From contig NC_081336.1 of NCBI RefSeq assembly GCF_022539665.2, positions 4,976,221-5,040,220 on the forward strand: a stretch of DNA of 64,000 nt. The letters are read 5' to 3'. The notes beneath the pieces are model-generated. The model made no database searches, was not told the DNA's origin, and saw only the letters and a program-made list of their open reading frames with translations. The position numbers and the translations under genes are program-made. Numbering within the stretch: position 1 is the stretch's first letter; each line of letters starts with the position of its first letter. This DNA is from Daphnia carinata (lineage: Eukaryota; Arthropoda; Branchiopoda; Diplostraca; Daphniidae). This document shows positions 9,271 through 19,877 of the stretch, piece after piece.

Positions 9271-9625
9271 AGCTACCCAGATTTTACAAGTTCATAACCT
9301 ACACGGACGCTTCAGGATGTGGCATAGGAGCCATCTGGGACCACAGACAGCCTCTAATTCAATCAGCAGATTCAGCAGAGTTTGATGAACTTCGTGAAAC
9401 AGGTGGCATGGAGGCCGTCTTTGCGTTTATCTGTAAACATTTGAACGACCGCAAACACCGTTGTCTACCACAGAAAAAGAGGCATAAGCAATCATCTGCT
9501 TGATTAATGTATTTAGGACATATTAGCTAGATGGGCTCTTAAATTACACGAATTTAATATTGCTGTTGGAAATCGGCAAGTAAGTACCAATATGCTGATA
9601 TTGTTAGCTTTAGTTTATATGTGCC
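9271..9625 (+). pseudogene. decayed Gypsy RNase H
   Basis: Reading frames at 9276-9360 give TYTDASGCGIGAIWDH, the opening strand and catalytic Asp of Gypsy RNase H. At about 9460-9485 there is STTEKEA, and at about 9525-9610 ARWALKLHEFNIAV, the end of the RNase H domain. Stops and frameshifts separate these blocks, so no product is possible. It is probably from the same element as the integrase remnant at 10090-10790. Confidence 0.75.
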
Positions 9626-10089
9626 GTTAGCTTAAGAAGAAAAAAAGGTCGGTGGGTACAAAAGTGAAGCCAAGGGAAAATGTGAGGTGTGAAGGAAGAA
9701 AGTGAACAGTCGAAAAGAAACCGAATAGGTCAAGTTGCAGCATACAGAATAACATCGAATAATAAAGGAAAGAAGCCGCCAGCCACACAAGTAAACACCG
9801 TCAGAGTATAAATGGATTTATAATTTGGGACATAGACGTATTATCGAAAAACATGGAACGAAGATTAGAGAACAAGATTAGTAATACCAAAGAACCAAAA
9901 TAAGGAATTTATAAGAAAAAACCACGAACCCATTTTGAATGGACACCAAGGGAAGTAAAAATATTTTCAGCCTTCAAACGCAATACTTTTGACCACATAT
10001 GAGACATTTCTTTATAAAACACATTAATAGGTGCTTAAACTGTACAAAATGAAAAGCAGTGGATGGAAGTTGGTCGCAATTGCAACTTT

Positions 10090-10790
10090 CGCCAATGGCC
10101 GAATGGGCGTGGGAAAGGCTTGCAATAGACATTGTTGGCCCAATTCAGGAAAACGCAAAGAGATGCAGGTGCATATTAGCTCAGTATATGCCAGTCATTA
10201 TTTCTCGGTTCTAGTGAAAGATCCAACGGACAAACAATTATCAACTCTAGTAAACCAGATGTTACTAACATCCTATCCAGCCTCCAGATCAGCAAAATAT
10301 TGTAGTAAAATAAATATAGGAATCGCAGAATATCACCATCAAACAAAGGGGTTGGTGAAACGGTTTAACAAAACCTTATGCGGCATTTTGCTTGCTATGT
10401 TGCAGGTGAACCCAATAATAAAATAAGAATACCTACATTTGTCACCTTCGAGCACAACAAAGTGAAGGAATCAACACTTCAAGGAAGCACATTTTTCCTA
10501 CTTTTTGGCGACAAGCCGTACTCTGAAACGATATCAAAATAAACTGACGATCCGAAATCTATAAGAACACCGGCGTACAATATTTACATCTCACCAACTT
10601 GGCAAGAGAAAAGCTATTCATAGCACACACGAAGCAAAGGAAATACTATTCTGAAGGAACGAACCAATCAATTACACATAGGTCCGAAAAATTCATTAAC
10701 AGATGGAATCCCAAAAACCACGAAAGAAAAATTAATATTATTAGTGCAAACTAACCACCTAAAACCCAGCAAGAACATAAAGACAAGAAG
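10090..10790 (+). pseudogene. decayed Gypsy integrase
   Basis: The block around 10104-10150 reads AWERLAIDIVGPIQ, the first catalytic Asp region of a Ty3/Gypsy integrase. At about 10315-10385 follows EYHHQTKGLVKRFNKTLCG, where the usual catalytic Glu before RFN is replaced by Lys. The stretch FFLLFGDKPYS near 10493-10520 matches the post-core segment. Several frameshifts and stops intervene. The 450 bases between this and the RNase H fragment contain no clear motif. Confidence 0.75.
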
Positions 10791-11074
10791 AAAATGAAAA
10801 AAAACATGCATACCGTCAAGTCAAACAGAAAATACTGTACTGCGATTGCGAGGACGAGTAACGTTAAGGAAAGGATCTCGTACCAAAAAAAGAAAGCATA
10901 ACACGAGAATCCGAGGATGAAAAAACAGAAAAACATAATGAAAACGTTTCCATCTTCATACGCCATTTACTCGCCTTTCTATGTCAGAAAAATAACACTT
11001 ATTAAGAATACCTGTTAAATTTAATGGCCAAACAAAAACCAGCAGTTACTTGGAAAGGTACGGAGTGTGATTGG

Positions 11075-11221
11075 CGGAGAAAAAGGCCCAGACGAAAAAG
11101 GCCCAGACGAAAAAGGCCCGCGAAAAAGGCCCATACGAAAAAGGCCCACACGAAAAAGGCCCACTTTTTTCCGAATTGAAAAGTGGGCCTTTTTCTCCAT
11201 TGGACTGGGCCTTTTTCTCCG
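11075..11221. repeat. foldback of 15-bp repeats, copy 1
   Basis: A 147-bp block with perfect 17-bp inverted ends, CGGAGAAAAAGGCCCAG at the left and its complement at the right. Inside are about six direct units of roughly 15 bp (CGAAAAAGGCCCAGA, with one short unit), then an inner inverted pair around AAAAGTGGGCC. The unit length is a multiple of three, so every frame yields pentapeptide repeats such as GLFRL; these are by-products, not genes. A second copy of the same length is at 14929-15075. Confidence 0.9.
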
Positions 11222-12275
11222 TTAAATTTCCAAATTCCTACAATCTTTAACATGTTTCCAAAAAATATTTCCCACCTCCTATTCCGTGGAAGTTGGAATG
11301 TACAAAGGTTGCTGAAACCGTGACTTTCAATAAGGTTTGCCGATGAAACAATGTTAGCGTTTGTACGCTAGGTAATTTATATTTTTTTATTCGGTAGCAA
11401 TCTGATTTTGAATTATGTTAGTATATATCTATTGCTAATATCCCATTAAATAAAGTTCATTTTTCACAATTTTTGTTTATTGAACTACTATAGCTGCTTT
11501 AAATATAATATAAGAAATACATGTTTTTCGCACTTATCGTGTGAAATTTATATAGTAGTTTTGAAAGTAAAAAAAAGAATATTATAATTCAATATTGATT
11601 CTCATACAATTTATTTCCTTATCACATTTTCAATTCTTCACACAATTACAAAGAGCCAAATTAATGTATTAAAATCATAACCTACTGCTATAACTATGCC
11701 AGCTAGGCGGTGACTGCTGACTGGGATTGGAGCGCTTTTCACCCAAGCAATAAATATTTCGAGCAAAACAGGAATATTTGATTTGCCTAGGAACGTCTAT
11801 GAATATAACTTAAATAGTTAATGCATTGCTTTTGTTACAGAGCAACCTTTTGTTAAAGAATAACGTCACCTTTAGTACGAGAGAACCATCTACGTCTCTG
11901 GTAAGAACGCGCGCTTTTCCAGCAATTATAAATGATTTTTTACGTTCTTCGTGTCTTGTTTTCCCTTATGCACATTTTCTAGCATCTATTGGTTACCTTA
12001 TTACACACACATACTACAGTGAAATATAAGGAAGCTTTGCACTTGACGTTATCAAAGCTACTAACAATTACAAATCCATTGTAATTATTTTATACCATGA
12101 AGAACTTTTTTTATGGGAGTCTGTTATTAGTGAAGACACTTAACCTTTTAAAATGAATCTAAGATTTTGTTTCTTTAAATTTTCCACGGTCATGGAAAGC
12201 ATGCTAGTGTATTGTTATAAAAAACTATCACGACATGGCTTGCACATGAAAAAACACGAGTTTAGCTCGTCCACG
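11222..12275. repeat. long direct repeat unit A, copy 1
   Basis: After the foldback, about 1 kb is homologous to 15076-16112 in the same orientation, for example the blocks around TTCCCACCTCCTATTCCGTG and TATCACGACATGGC. Copy 1 has about 215 bases (11705-11920) absent from copy 2; copy 2 has about 250 bases (15405-15660) absent here. No ORF of interest. It may be a non-autonomous transposon with the foldback as its left part, or a local duplication. Confidence 0.8.
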
Positions 12276-12324
12276 AGACAGTATCATTATTTCATACGAT
12301 AAATTTGCCTGTTTTTCTTTGGTT

Positions 12325-13070
12325 TACTCACTTAATGTTCTTTCTTTTCAGTTTGATTTTTCTTAATGTTGGTTTGTCTTTTTTTCTGTAGTTATTGTTT
12401 TCTCTTTTCCTTTTCTTCGTTTCGTTCAGCGCAATTTATGTTACTTTCTGATTTGATCTCGTTCATTAATTGATTTGGCAAGCAATTCCACATAGTCTTT
12501 TACCTATAGCAATACAGAAAGGTTAAAAGTTTTGAAGATCTTACAAATATTTTTGTCAAATTGAAAGTTTACCTGAAAACCTTCAGCTATTTGCAGAGCA
12601 CCATTTCATGCCTGTTTCTCTTCAATACTTCTTGCATTTGAACTTCAGCTTGGCCTACCAAGATTTTCATTTTTTGTTTAAGTTTTATTTTCTTTCATTT
12701 TAATCGTTGCCACTTCTGGATCTGAAGTGGTCTTTTTCAGAATGGGTGAGGAATTAGATAGTTCTCCAAAATCACATTTGCTGGGAACTAGGCAGCCTTC
12801 ACTGTTAAAAATTGGTGTTGGCAGTGTACTTGCTGGTCTTGGTTTAGGAATTTCTGTTTTAACAAACTCTGAAAGACCAGAGGTTGATGACACAGAAGCT
12901 GCCTTGGTGGCTCAAGCATGTTTGGCAATTCAGGACCTCTTCTTCTTACTTTTCCTTTTTAATTTCTTGTTCATTCCCTCTAACTTCCGTTTAAGTTTGA
13001 CTTTCGTTGTCTTATCAGACAATTCCAGCTTTTTCCCTGAAAATCAATGGAATAAACTGGCTGGTCTTCC
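12325..13070 (-). pseudogene. lysine-rich exon-like unit B, copy 1
   Basis: On the minus strand this reads as pieces of a basic, helical protein: LKRKLEGMNKKLKRKSKKKR (13000-12940), then a Ser/Pro-rich stretch ending SSPILKKTTSDPEVATIK (12893-12690), then broken coding up to a CAG/GTAAAC donor near 12575. A possible intron of about 65-70 bp separates it from VELLAKSI-type coding. Compared with copy 2 at 13110-13770, both carry a TGA in the same place. The arrangement (acidic/Ser-rich part, then a Lys/Arg coiled coil) reminds me of nucleolar CCDC86/CGR1-type proteins, but that is a weak guess. Confidence 0.4.
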
Positions 13071-13083
13071 TTAAATGTAAATG

Positions 13084-13770
13084 TTAACACATACCTGTTA
13101 AGTGTGAGGTGTTCATTCGGTTTATGTTCTTTCTTTTCAGTTTTCTTTTTCTTAATGTTTGCTTTTCTCGTTTTCTCTTGTTATTCCTTTCTCTTTTCCT
13201 ATTCTTCGATGCGTTCAGCCAACTTCTTTTACAATTTGATTTGATTTCATCTTGTTTCTTAATAGATTTAGCAAGCAATTCCACATGGTTTTTTACCTAT
13301 TGCAATACAGAAAGGTTAAAATTATTTAAAATCTTACATTGTCAAATTGAAAGTTTACCTGAAAACCTTCAGCTCTTTGCAGAGCACCTTTTCACGCCTG
13401 TTTCTCTTCAATACTTCTCGCATTCAACTTCAGTTTGGCCATCCAAGATTTTCACTTTGGCTTTGAGTTTTTTTTTATCGTCGCCACTTTTGAATCTAAA
13501 GTGGTCTTGTTCAGAATGGGTGAGGGATAAGATAGTTCTCCTAAATCAAATTAGCTGAATACTGGGCAGCCTTCACTGTTGAAAATTTGTGTTAGCAGTG
13601 TACTTGTTGGTCTTGGTTCAGGAATACCTGTTTTGACAAACTCTGTGGGATCAGAGGTTGATGACACTGATGCTGCCTCGGTGGCTTGTGCAAGTTTAGC
13701 AATTCAGGACCACTTCTTGTTATTTTTCTTTTTTAATTTCTTCTTCTTCAATTTTTCTAACTCCTTTTAA
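13084..13770 (-). pseudogene. lysine-rich exon-like unit B, copy 2
   Basis: Tandem diverged duplicate of the unit at 12325-13070. The minus-strand exon at about 13299-13090 encodes ELLAKSIKKQDEIKSN and then a Lys/Arg-rich helix. Upstream, across a likely intron (donor CAG/GTAAAC at about 13361, acceptor AATAG at about 13297), the frame reads SWMAKLKLNARSIEEKQ, a stop, then ALQRAEGFQ. Near 13780-13600 it resembles the Ser/Pro-rich part of copy 1 but has a stop. The copy is broken yet keeps exon-intron structure, so it derives from a genomic, not processed, gene copy. Identity unknown; CCDC86/CGR1-like is a tentative idea. Confidence 0.4.
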
Positions 13771-13787
13771 GTTTGGTTTTCATTGTT

Positions 13788-14262
13788 CGGCTCGCCGCCA
13801 TAGCTGGCGATGAGTTAAAAGTACTCTCTGCTTTTACAGATTCTGATTACGCCGGCGATACGGACACATGTAAATCAACTTCGGGCTTCCTGCTCATCTT
13901 TAATGACGGGCCAATAGCATGGAACAGTCGACGTCAAGCATGCGTATCCCTGTTAACTATTGAAGCTGAATATTTGGCCATGTGCGAAGCCAGCAAAGAC
14001 GTTGTTTGGGCTCCGCGTTTGCTAAATAGTGTTGGTTGCGAAAAAACACGGCCAACAGCTCTATTCTGCGATAATCAAGGGACAATCAAGCTCACGCTAA
14101 ACCCTGAATTCCATCGTCGCCCTAAACACATAGACGTACGGTATCACTATGTTCGGGAGCAGCAGATGAACGGAAGCATTACAGTCAGTCATGTCGGAAC
14201 AAAAGAACAGCTGGCTGATTTATTCACGAAAGCGCTGCCCGGTCCGGTATTCAGGAATTGAG
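13788..14262 (+). pseudogene. Copia-A RNase H, 3' fragment of pol
   Basis: C-terminal part of a Ty1/Copia polyprotein on the plus strand: FTDSDYAGDTDTCKSTSG (RNase H Asp region), IEAEYLAMCEASKDVVW (catalytic Glu), DNQGTIKL, HIDVRYHYVREQ and ADLFTKALPGP. The frame is open from about 13790 to a stop at 14261 and leads into a purine tract (14289-14297) and 3' LTR. The rest of pol is missing: upstream sequence is the unrelated lysine-rich repeat. The remaining 5' part of this family lies inverted at 16112-19401. Confidence 0.9.
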
Positions 14263-14288
14263 AAAAAGGATTGGAGTGGTTCCAGTTT

Positions 14289-14297
14289 GAGTGGGGA
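14289..14297 (+). other. Copia-A polypurine tract
   Basis: GAGTGGGGA directly precedes the 3' LTR start TGTTGTG at 14298, the expected place for the plus-strand primer. Confidence 0.7.
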
Positions 14298-14552
14298 TGT
14301 TGTGTTTTGTTATGCAAACTGCAAGCCTATATCTCTCGCTATCTTTATTCTCAATGGCAACCCTGCTGATTACTTCATTGTGGAAGACCCGGGAATATTT
14401 TGTTTCCTTCCCCTTTAATCTGTGCAAACTGTTAGTCTCACTTGTGCTCTTCCCGTGACAAGACACACACATTAGAAGAAATAATAAACAGTAAAAGAAA
14501 TCATTCATCCAGTATAGTTCAGTCAGAAGTATTGCACGTATTTATTACAACA
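14298..14552 (+). mobile_element. Copia-A 3' LTR (255 bp)
   Basis: Begins TGTTG and ends CAACA, with AATAAA at 14483-14488. Positions about 14375-14552 match, in reverse complement, the partial LTR at 19513-19683. It follows the purine tract of the RNase H fragment, so it is that element's 3' LTR. Confidence 0.85.
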
Positions 14553-14928
14553 AATTTGTGGTTCTCTCTCCTCGCATAATATTGCTTTAACTCATAACAC
14601 ATTGTCCATGTTGCATGGTAGTGTTTAAAAATTTGAAAGGCTTTCTATTGGGTTGTTTCGCCTATCCTGTAGTAGCGTTATTTGTTCTGTCAAGCAGTTA
14701 AGGGGTGGCATTTCTTATTTCGTACACCTTAAGGCCTCTTGGACCAGTTTGCATGTTGCTGACAGCATATTTATTTTTATGCTTACAACCTCCAGCACTC
14801 GCCTGCTCACTAGCCTCCAGCACAGAAAAGTGCTTTGTTTCGTTTTTTGAGAATACAAAGTGTCGAATGATCCTACCCAGAATGATCTTGATTTGTCGTT
14901 TTCTTCTATAATCTACACTCCGGGAGGT
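14553..14928. other. no gene seen
   Basis: Spacer between the Copia-A LTR and the second foldback. Short ORFs only, none recognisable. Confidence 0.5.
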
Positions 14929-15075
14929 CGGAGAAAAAGGCCCAGACGAAAAAGGCCCAGACGAAAAAGGCCCGCGAAAAAGGCCCAGACGAAAAAGGCC
15001 CATACGAAAAAGGCCCACTTTTTTCCAAATTCAAAAGTGGGCCTTTTTCTCCATAGGACTGGGCCTTTTTCTCCG
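14929..15075. repeat. foldback of 15-bp repeats, copy 2
   Basis: Same 147-bp length and same 17-bp inverted ends as 11075-11221, with slightly different order of the internal units (one CATACG unit instead of two variants). The inner inverted pair AAAAAGGCCCACTTTT and its complement can form a long hairpin. Confidence 0.9.
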
Positions 15076-16112
15076 CTCAATTTCCATTTTCTTACAAACT
15101 TTATGTTTGTTTCGAAAATTGTATTTCCCACCTCCTATTCCGTGGAATTTGGAGTGTACAAATGTTGCTGAAACCGTGATTTTCTTTAAGGTTTGCAGAG
15201 ATCAAACAATGTTAGCGTTTGTACGTTAGTTAATCTTTGATTATTTATTCGGTTGCAATCTAATTTCGGATTATATTAGTATTTATATATTGCTAATATC
15301 CCGTTTAATAAAGTTCATTTTTCACAATTTTTGTTTATTGAACTACCATCGCTTTTTAAAATATAATACAAAAAATAAATGTTTTTCGCACTTAGCCTTG
15401 TTCTGTCCACCCTCTTTCATTATTCCCCCAACCCCCAGTCCATCTCCCATATAGCTTCTTTTTGTCGATACTTATGCCATAGGTAAAGACCACTGATTCG
15501 TTGGGAATACGGAAACTGAATGAGTTCCGCGGGGCTTTTTTGGTTGCTGGGAACAAAAATATATGTTTCCACGAAGACTAGTTTATTATCATTAACATTT
15601 GATAAATAATGTTTATAGGAATAATATTACAAACTTAAATTATCGTCTGAGGCAAGGACCAAAACAAAGATTATGTAATTCAATATTGATTCTAATACTA
15701 TTTATTCCTTATACATTTTCAATTCTTTTAACAATTACAAAGAGCCCAATAAATACATTAAAATCATAACCTACTGCTATAAATGATTCTGTTCGTTCTT
15801 CGTGTCCTGTTTTCACCTTTTGCACATTTTCAAGCAGCTATTGATTACCTAATTACACATCACATAATACATTGAGATATAAGGAAGCTTTACACTTTAC
15901 GTTAACAAAGCTACTAATAATGACAAATCAATTTTCTACCATGACGGACTTTTTTTTAAAATGAGAGTCTGTTATTAGTGAAGACACTAACCCTTTTTAA
16001 ATGAATCTCAGATATTTTTTCTTCAAATTTTTCACGATCATGGAAGGCATGCCAGTGTATTTTTCTATAAAACTATCACGACATGGCTGCACATGAAAGA
16101 ACAAGAGTTTAG
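15076..16112. repeat. long direct repeat unit A, copy 2
   Basis: Direct homologue of 11222-12275, diverged by substitutions and indels. It carries an extra stretch of about 250 bases at 15405-15660 and lacks the 11705-11920 block. The homology stops at about 16112, exactly where minus-strand Copia-A pol coding starts, so this is a junction between two insertions or a rearrangement point. Confidence 0.8.
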
Positions 16113-17579
16113 CGGGCGATCCCTATCAATTTTTATGCCAATGATAAGGTCGGCCTCTTGTGTGGAAACTTCCAGGTGATCTGACAGCTGATCAATTAGA
16201 TCTATCAGCTGCCTTTTATTATCACCACAGAGCAGACGATTATCGACCCAGACTGCTAAAATTACCATGCCGTCTTTATTATGGCGAAGATACACACACA
16301 AGTCGGCTAGACTCCGGATGAATCCGAGATTTACAAGTAATCCATCGACCTTGACGTTCCACAGTCGAGACGCCTGCTTCAATCCGTACAAACTTTTCTG
16401 TAGGCGACAAGCATAGGTGGGACATACGCTTGAAACGAAACCTTCCGGTTGCTCCATAAAAATTACTTCAGCCAGTTCACCGTTTAAGAGGGCGGTTTTC
16501 ACATCAAGTTGAAGAATCTCAAAATCACGTGTTCCTGCTATTGCTAGGACTTCTCTCACTGACTCATGTCGCACAACTGAAGGAAAGGTTTCATCATAGT
16601 CCACAACTTTTTGTGAGAAACCTTTGGCTACTAAGCGGGTTTTGAAGCGGATTGGGTGGCCGGATGAGTAACATTTCACTTTGAAGACCCATCTGTTTTT
16701 AACTGTTTTGCGATCACAGGGAAGTGCTTCCAAACGCCAGGTTTCGTTTTTCATTAGGGACTGCATTTCTTCCTCCATCGCATTGAGCCACTCAGTCGCT
16801 TCAGAGGATGAAAGTGCCTCCTTATATGACTGTGGCTCGACGAAATCTTGATGAGAAAGATTTTCCTTCATGAAGCCTAGAAAGTTAGGATCTTCATCGA
16901 GGTGATCTGGTTTCTTTCGTATACGTGACGATTTTCGGGAAGAGTCAGTGTTTGTCTCCGGGGGGCCGAATCCATGAAAAGGTTCTAATACCATATCTTC
17001 GTCCACGGTTGATTCTGCGCTGGTACTACTGACTGAATTAGACACTGTGGCAGGATCGTTGGATGCGGGAATATCCCTACCTGCCCCGATTTCAACGAGA
17101 CCAGGCCCGTCACTGCAAGGTACAGATAAGATTCGGACTTCAGTAGAATTTTCGTTGAAAATTACATCTCTGGAAATTTTTACTTTCCCCGACACCGAGT
17201 CGGACAGCCGAAAACCTTTCTGTGTTTCCGAATATCCAATAAACTGGCATTTAAACCCTTTTGGATCCAGTTTCGAACGTTCATCTTTTGGGATGTGGAC
17301 GTATACGTCACAGCCGAGGATGCGAAGATGAGAGACGTGAGGCTTTCTCACGTACCATCCATCGTAGAGAGTTATTGTTGACATGGCTTTGCAGGAAACC
17401 CTGTTGTGTATGTAGACAGCGGTTGCGGAGGCCTCTGTCCAGAAAGCCTTTCCAAGTGTGGATGAGTAGAGCATGCTTTTTGCTGATTCAAGAATCGTTC
17501 GATTGTAGCGGTCGGCGACTCCATTCTGCTCCTGATTTTTTGCCGTGCTTGTTCGGTGAACAATTCCTTTGTTAGCCAT
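16112..17579 (-). pseudogene. Copia-A integrase C-terminus and reverse transcriptase
   Basis: Minus-strand Copia pol. The start of the frame covers the end of the integrase core, where the usual catalytic Glu is Asp (NGVADRYNRT). It continues through HLRILGCDVYVHIP and a Ser-rich linker, then RT: MQSLMKNETWRLEALP, KNRWVFKVK, RLVAKGFSQ, QLDVKTALLNGEL, FMEQPEGF and LYGLKQASRLWN. The catalytic motif normally YVDD reads WVDN, its second Asp codon being AAT at 16239-16241. The frame runs into unit A at about 16112 and loses the rest of RT and RNase H. Upstream a frameshift near 17580 joins it to the integrase N-terminal half. Inactive. Confidence 0.9.
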
Positions 17580-18147
17580 CCATTGGATGAGCTCCTTACT
17601 CGTGTATTCCCCTCATTGTCGGTACGAAGAATTGCAACACAGCCCCCAATTTCCGTTTCGCAACGGGTGATTAAATCTTGAATATGCATGCTTGCTTCAA
17701 ACTTCTTCTTCAGGAACCAAATGAAGCCATAGCCATTGAATTGATCTCGGAATGTGATAAAGTTAAACGCCCCGTCTAGCGAGGGTTTTGACATTGGTCC
17801 ACACAGATCACTATGAATAAGGCCGCCGCGCTTTGTTGCTCGAGTGCGGCCACACGTAGAAAACGGAAGCCGATGTTGTTTGCCGAAGACACATCCTTCA
17901 CAAAATGGTGGTGGGTCTGATGGATTATGAATGGTGAGTCCATCGACAAAGTCAGCTGAATGCATATTTTGCAGCGTTGAAAAATGAACATGGCCCAAAC
18001 GTCCGTGTCAAGTCTGAGCATAGTTTTGTGTGGCCCTGGTAGCGAGACCTGCAGATAACGCGGGTGATAGGTGGTTTGAAAAATGCATCTGGTAAAGTCT
18101 TTTCTTGATTTTTGAACCAACGGCGACAACTTTTCCGTTTTTTTCAA
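17560..18147 (-). pseudogene. Copia-A integrase N-terminal half
   Basis: Holds the second part of the zinc-binding domain (CEGCVFGKQHRLPF), the first catalytic Asp (HSDLCGPMS) and the region of the second (LRTDNEGN, where DNGGE is usual). A frameshift near 17990 separates the preceding GPHKTMLRLD part, and another near 17580 separates the rest of the integrase. Ty1/Copia order protease-integrase-RT fits. No product is possible without the frame breaks being absent. Confidence 0.85.
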
Positions 18148-18640
18148 GCTTTACACCGTCTTTGTCGAACGATGCTATTGTTCCGAGTTCTGTGGCAGCT
18201 CCAATTGAGAATAGGTTTACCTAGATTTGGAACGAATAGGACATCCCGAAGGATCCCATCATGCCACTCTCCACCCAGGGTACTGCGGATGGAAATGTTC
18301 CCAATTCCTGATAGATGAAGGGTTTTGTTGTCCTTTCCGACTCCTTTTATGAGACTCTTTCTACTTTTGGTTGACTGAATGTCTGTGAATAGAGCCCTGT
18401 TGTCAGTCATGTGTTCGCTTGCTCCTGAATCGGCATACCAACATTCAGAATCAAACTGAATTTCCGCATACTTGAAGGGATAGGAATCATCGATGAAGGG
18501 TGGCTCACGTTTTGTCAAGTGAGTAAGCATGGCATCTCCAGCACTACCGTCACGTTTATCTTGTAAATAGGATTGTTTCAGCCGGCAGTCTTCTTCACGA
18601 TGGTTGGCTCTGCGAATCAAGTTTTAACAAAACGCGCAGA
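18144..18640 (-). pseudogene. Copia-A zinc knuckle and protease
   Basis: Contains the aspartic protease motif CWYADSGASEHMTD with catalytic Asp and Ser/Gly intact, followed by IKGVGKDNKTLHLSG and DGILRDVLFVPNLGK, the usual Copia protease landmarks. Just upstream, on the same strand, a degraded CX2C...HX4C knuckle (CAFC, then NHREEDC) is interrupted by a stop near 18625. The frame shifts again near 18150. Confidence 0.85.
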
Positions 18641-18852
18641 CCGATTTGGGACGATTGTCAGATCTGAAATCCCTCTTTGTTTCAGAGAACGCAAATTTTT
18701 CTTTTTTCTTATTGACGACAAAAGCTCCAGCATGATGACTCCATGCATACCTCAGCAAGCTTCAACATATTTTCTTCGACTTGGAGTCTGGAGGCCACTA
18801 GAGAAATTGTCTTTATTCTGTCATCAGCGCTATTCCATGCTGACATGAAAGA

Positions 18853-19401
18853 TCAGTAATTTTTTTCCCCATGTAATGGCAGGGTCGAAATAATTTTGGC
18901 AATAATCTGGTGGTCGGAAACCGGTGAATTCACATCGTGCAATTGGGACGCCAGATATTCGACAGCAGCTACATGCGTCATGACATCGTAGCTGGGATCA
19001 AACTGATAGGACATGAACTTACCCATCAGTAAATGTTTGTTTTCCATGGAAGTTAGTTGATATTGGCTTAGAAGCCGAGTCCACATTGAGTATGATGTTT
19101 TACAGTTCATGATGGTTCGCATGACTTTCTCCTCAAGGGTAGACACAATGAAATTTTGTGCTGCTATATCCATCTTGATCCATTCATCAATCTTTTCAGT
19201 ATTGCTTTTTACCTCAGCAGCATTTGAAGGGCTTGCAATTGGAGCGATAGCAGTGGGTCTCTTTTTAGTCCCTTCTGCTATGTTGAGTAGCCCATGATTC
19301 ATGAGAAAGAGCCTCAGCTGGAACTTGTAGAAGTAAAATTAATCTCCTTTGAATTTTGAAATGTGGGAAACATCTTTTGCAGAAAAAATTCCAGCGGCCA
19401 T
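18853..19401 (-). pseudogene. Copia-A Gag
   Basis: Capsid-like protein of the Copia-A family. The likely start is the ATG at 19401 (MAAGIFSAKDVSHISKFKG), in the same position as the Copia-B gag start relative to its LTR. An in-frame TAA at 19339-19341 replaces the Asn codon seen in the relative (GSNF). Coding resumes through DEWIKMDIAAQNFIVSTLEE, MNCKTSYSMWTRLLSQYQ and HVAAVEYLASQLHD, the conserved Copia gag (UBN2-like) core, and stops at 18853 by frameshift. Confidence 0.85.
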
Positions 19402-19498
19402 TTTGGCTCTTTTTCAGAAACCAATGTTTGCTTTCTATTTCTTATTTTTTTTTTTGCTTGGTTTCAGTTATTGTTAAGTACAATACCTAATGCGAAAT

Positions 19499-19512
19499 CT
19501 GGGCCCATAACC
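19499..19512 (-). other. Copia-A primer-binding site
   Basis: Minus-strand GGTTATGGGCCCAG abuts the LTR. It is the sequence known from Drosophila copia, complementary to the internal anticodon-loop half of initiator-Met tRNA. Confidence 0.9.
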
Positions 19513-19683
19513 TGTTGTAATAAATACTCGCAATACTTCTGACTGAACTATACTGGATGAATGATTTCTTTTACTGTTTATTGTTACTTGTAACGTGTGT
19601 GTCTTGTCACGGGAAGAGCATACAAGAATTAAAGGGGGAAGGAAACATATTCCCGGGTCTTTTACAATGGAGTAATCAGCACA
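19513..19683 (-). mobile_element. Copia-A partial 5' LTR
   Basis: Reverse complement of about 14375-14552. The promoter-proximal third of the LTR is missing: homology breaks near GTAATCAGCA at about 19680, where sequence rich in CTACC/GGTAG palindromes begins. Confidence 0.85.
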
Positions 19684-19877
19684 CTCTCAGTTTTTGCCTT
19701 CTACCATTTTCCTTCCTTTCGACTACCATACGTGGTAGAACTGAAAAGGTAGAGGAATGGTAGAAAAAATTGTCTGCTTTCAGGAAGTAGGAGATTGGTA
19801 AGGGATCTACCAGTCCTCTGCTATTTGGTAGAGCACTAGGTGTCTACCACAAGGAAAGAATTGGTAGGCATGAAATG

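Noticed and set aside
14698-15171. ORFs with GLFRL, KRPRRKRPRRK and WAFFVWAFF repeats, also at 11002-11253
   Set aside because: They are frames through the 15-bp foldback repeats; both strands and all frames are open only because the unit is a multiple of three.
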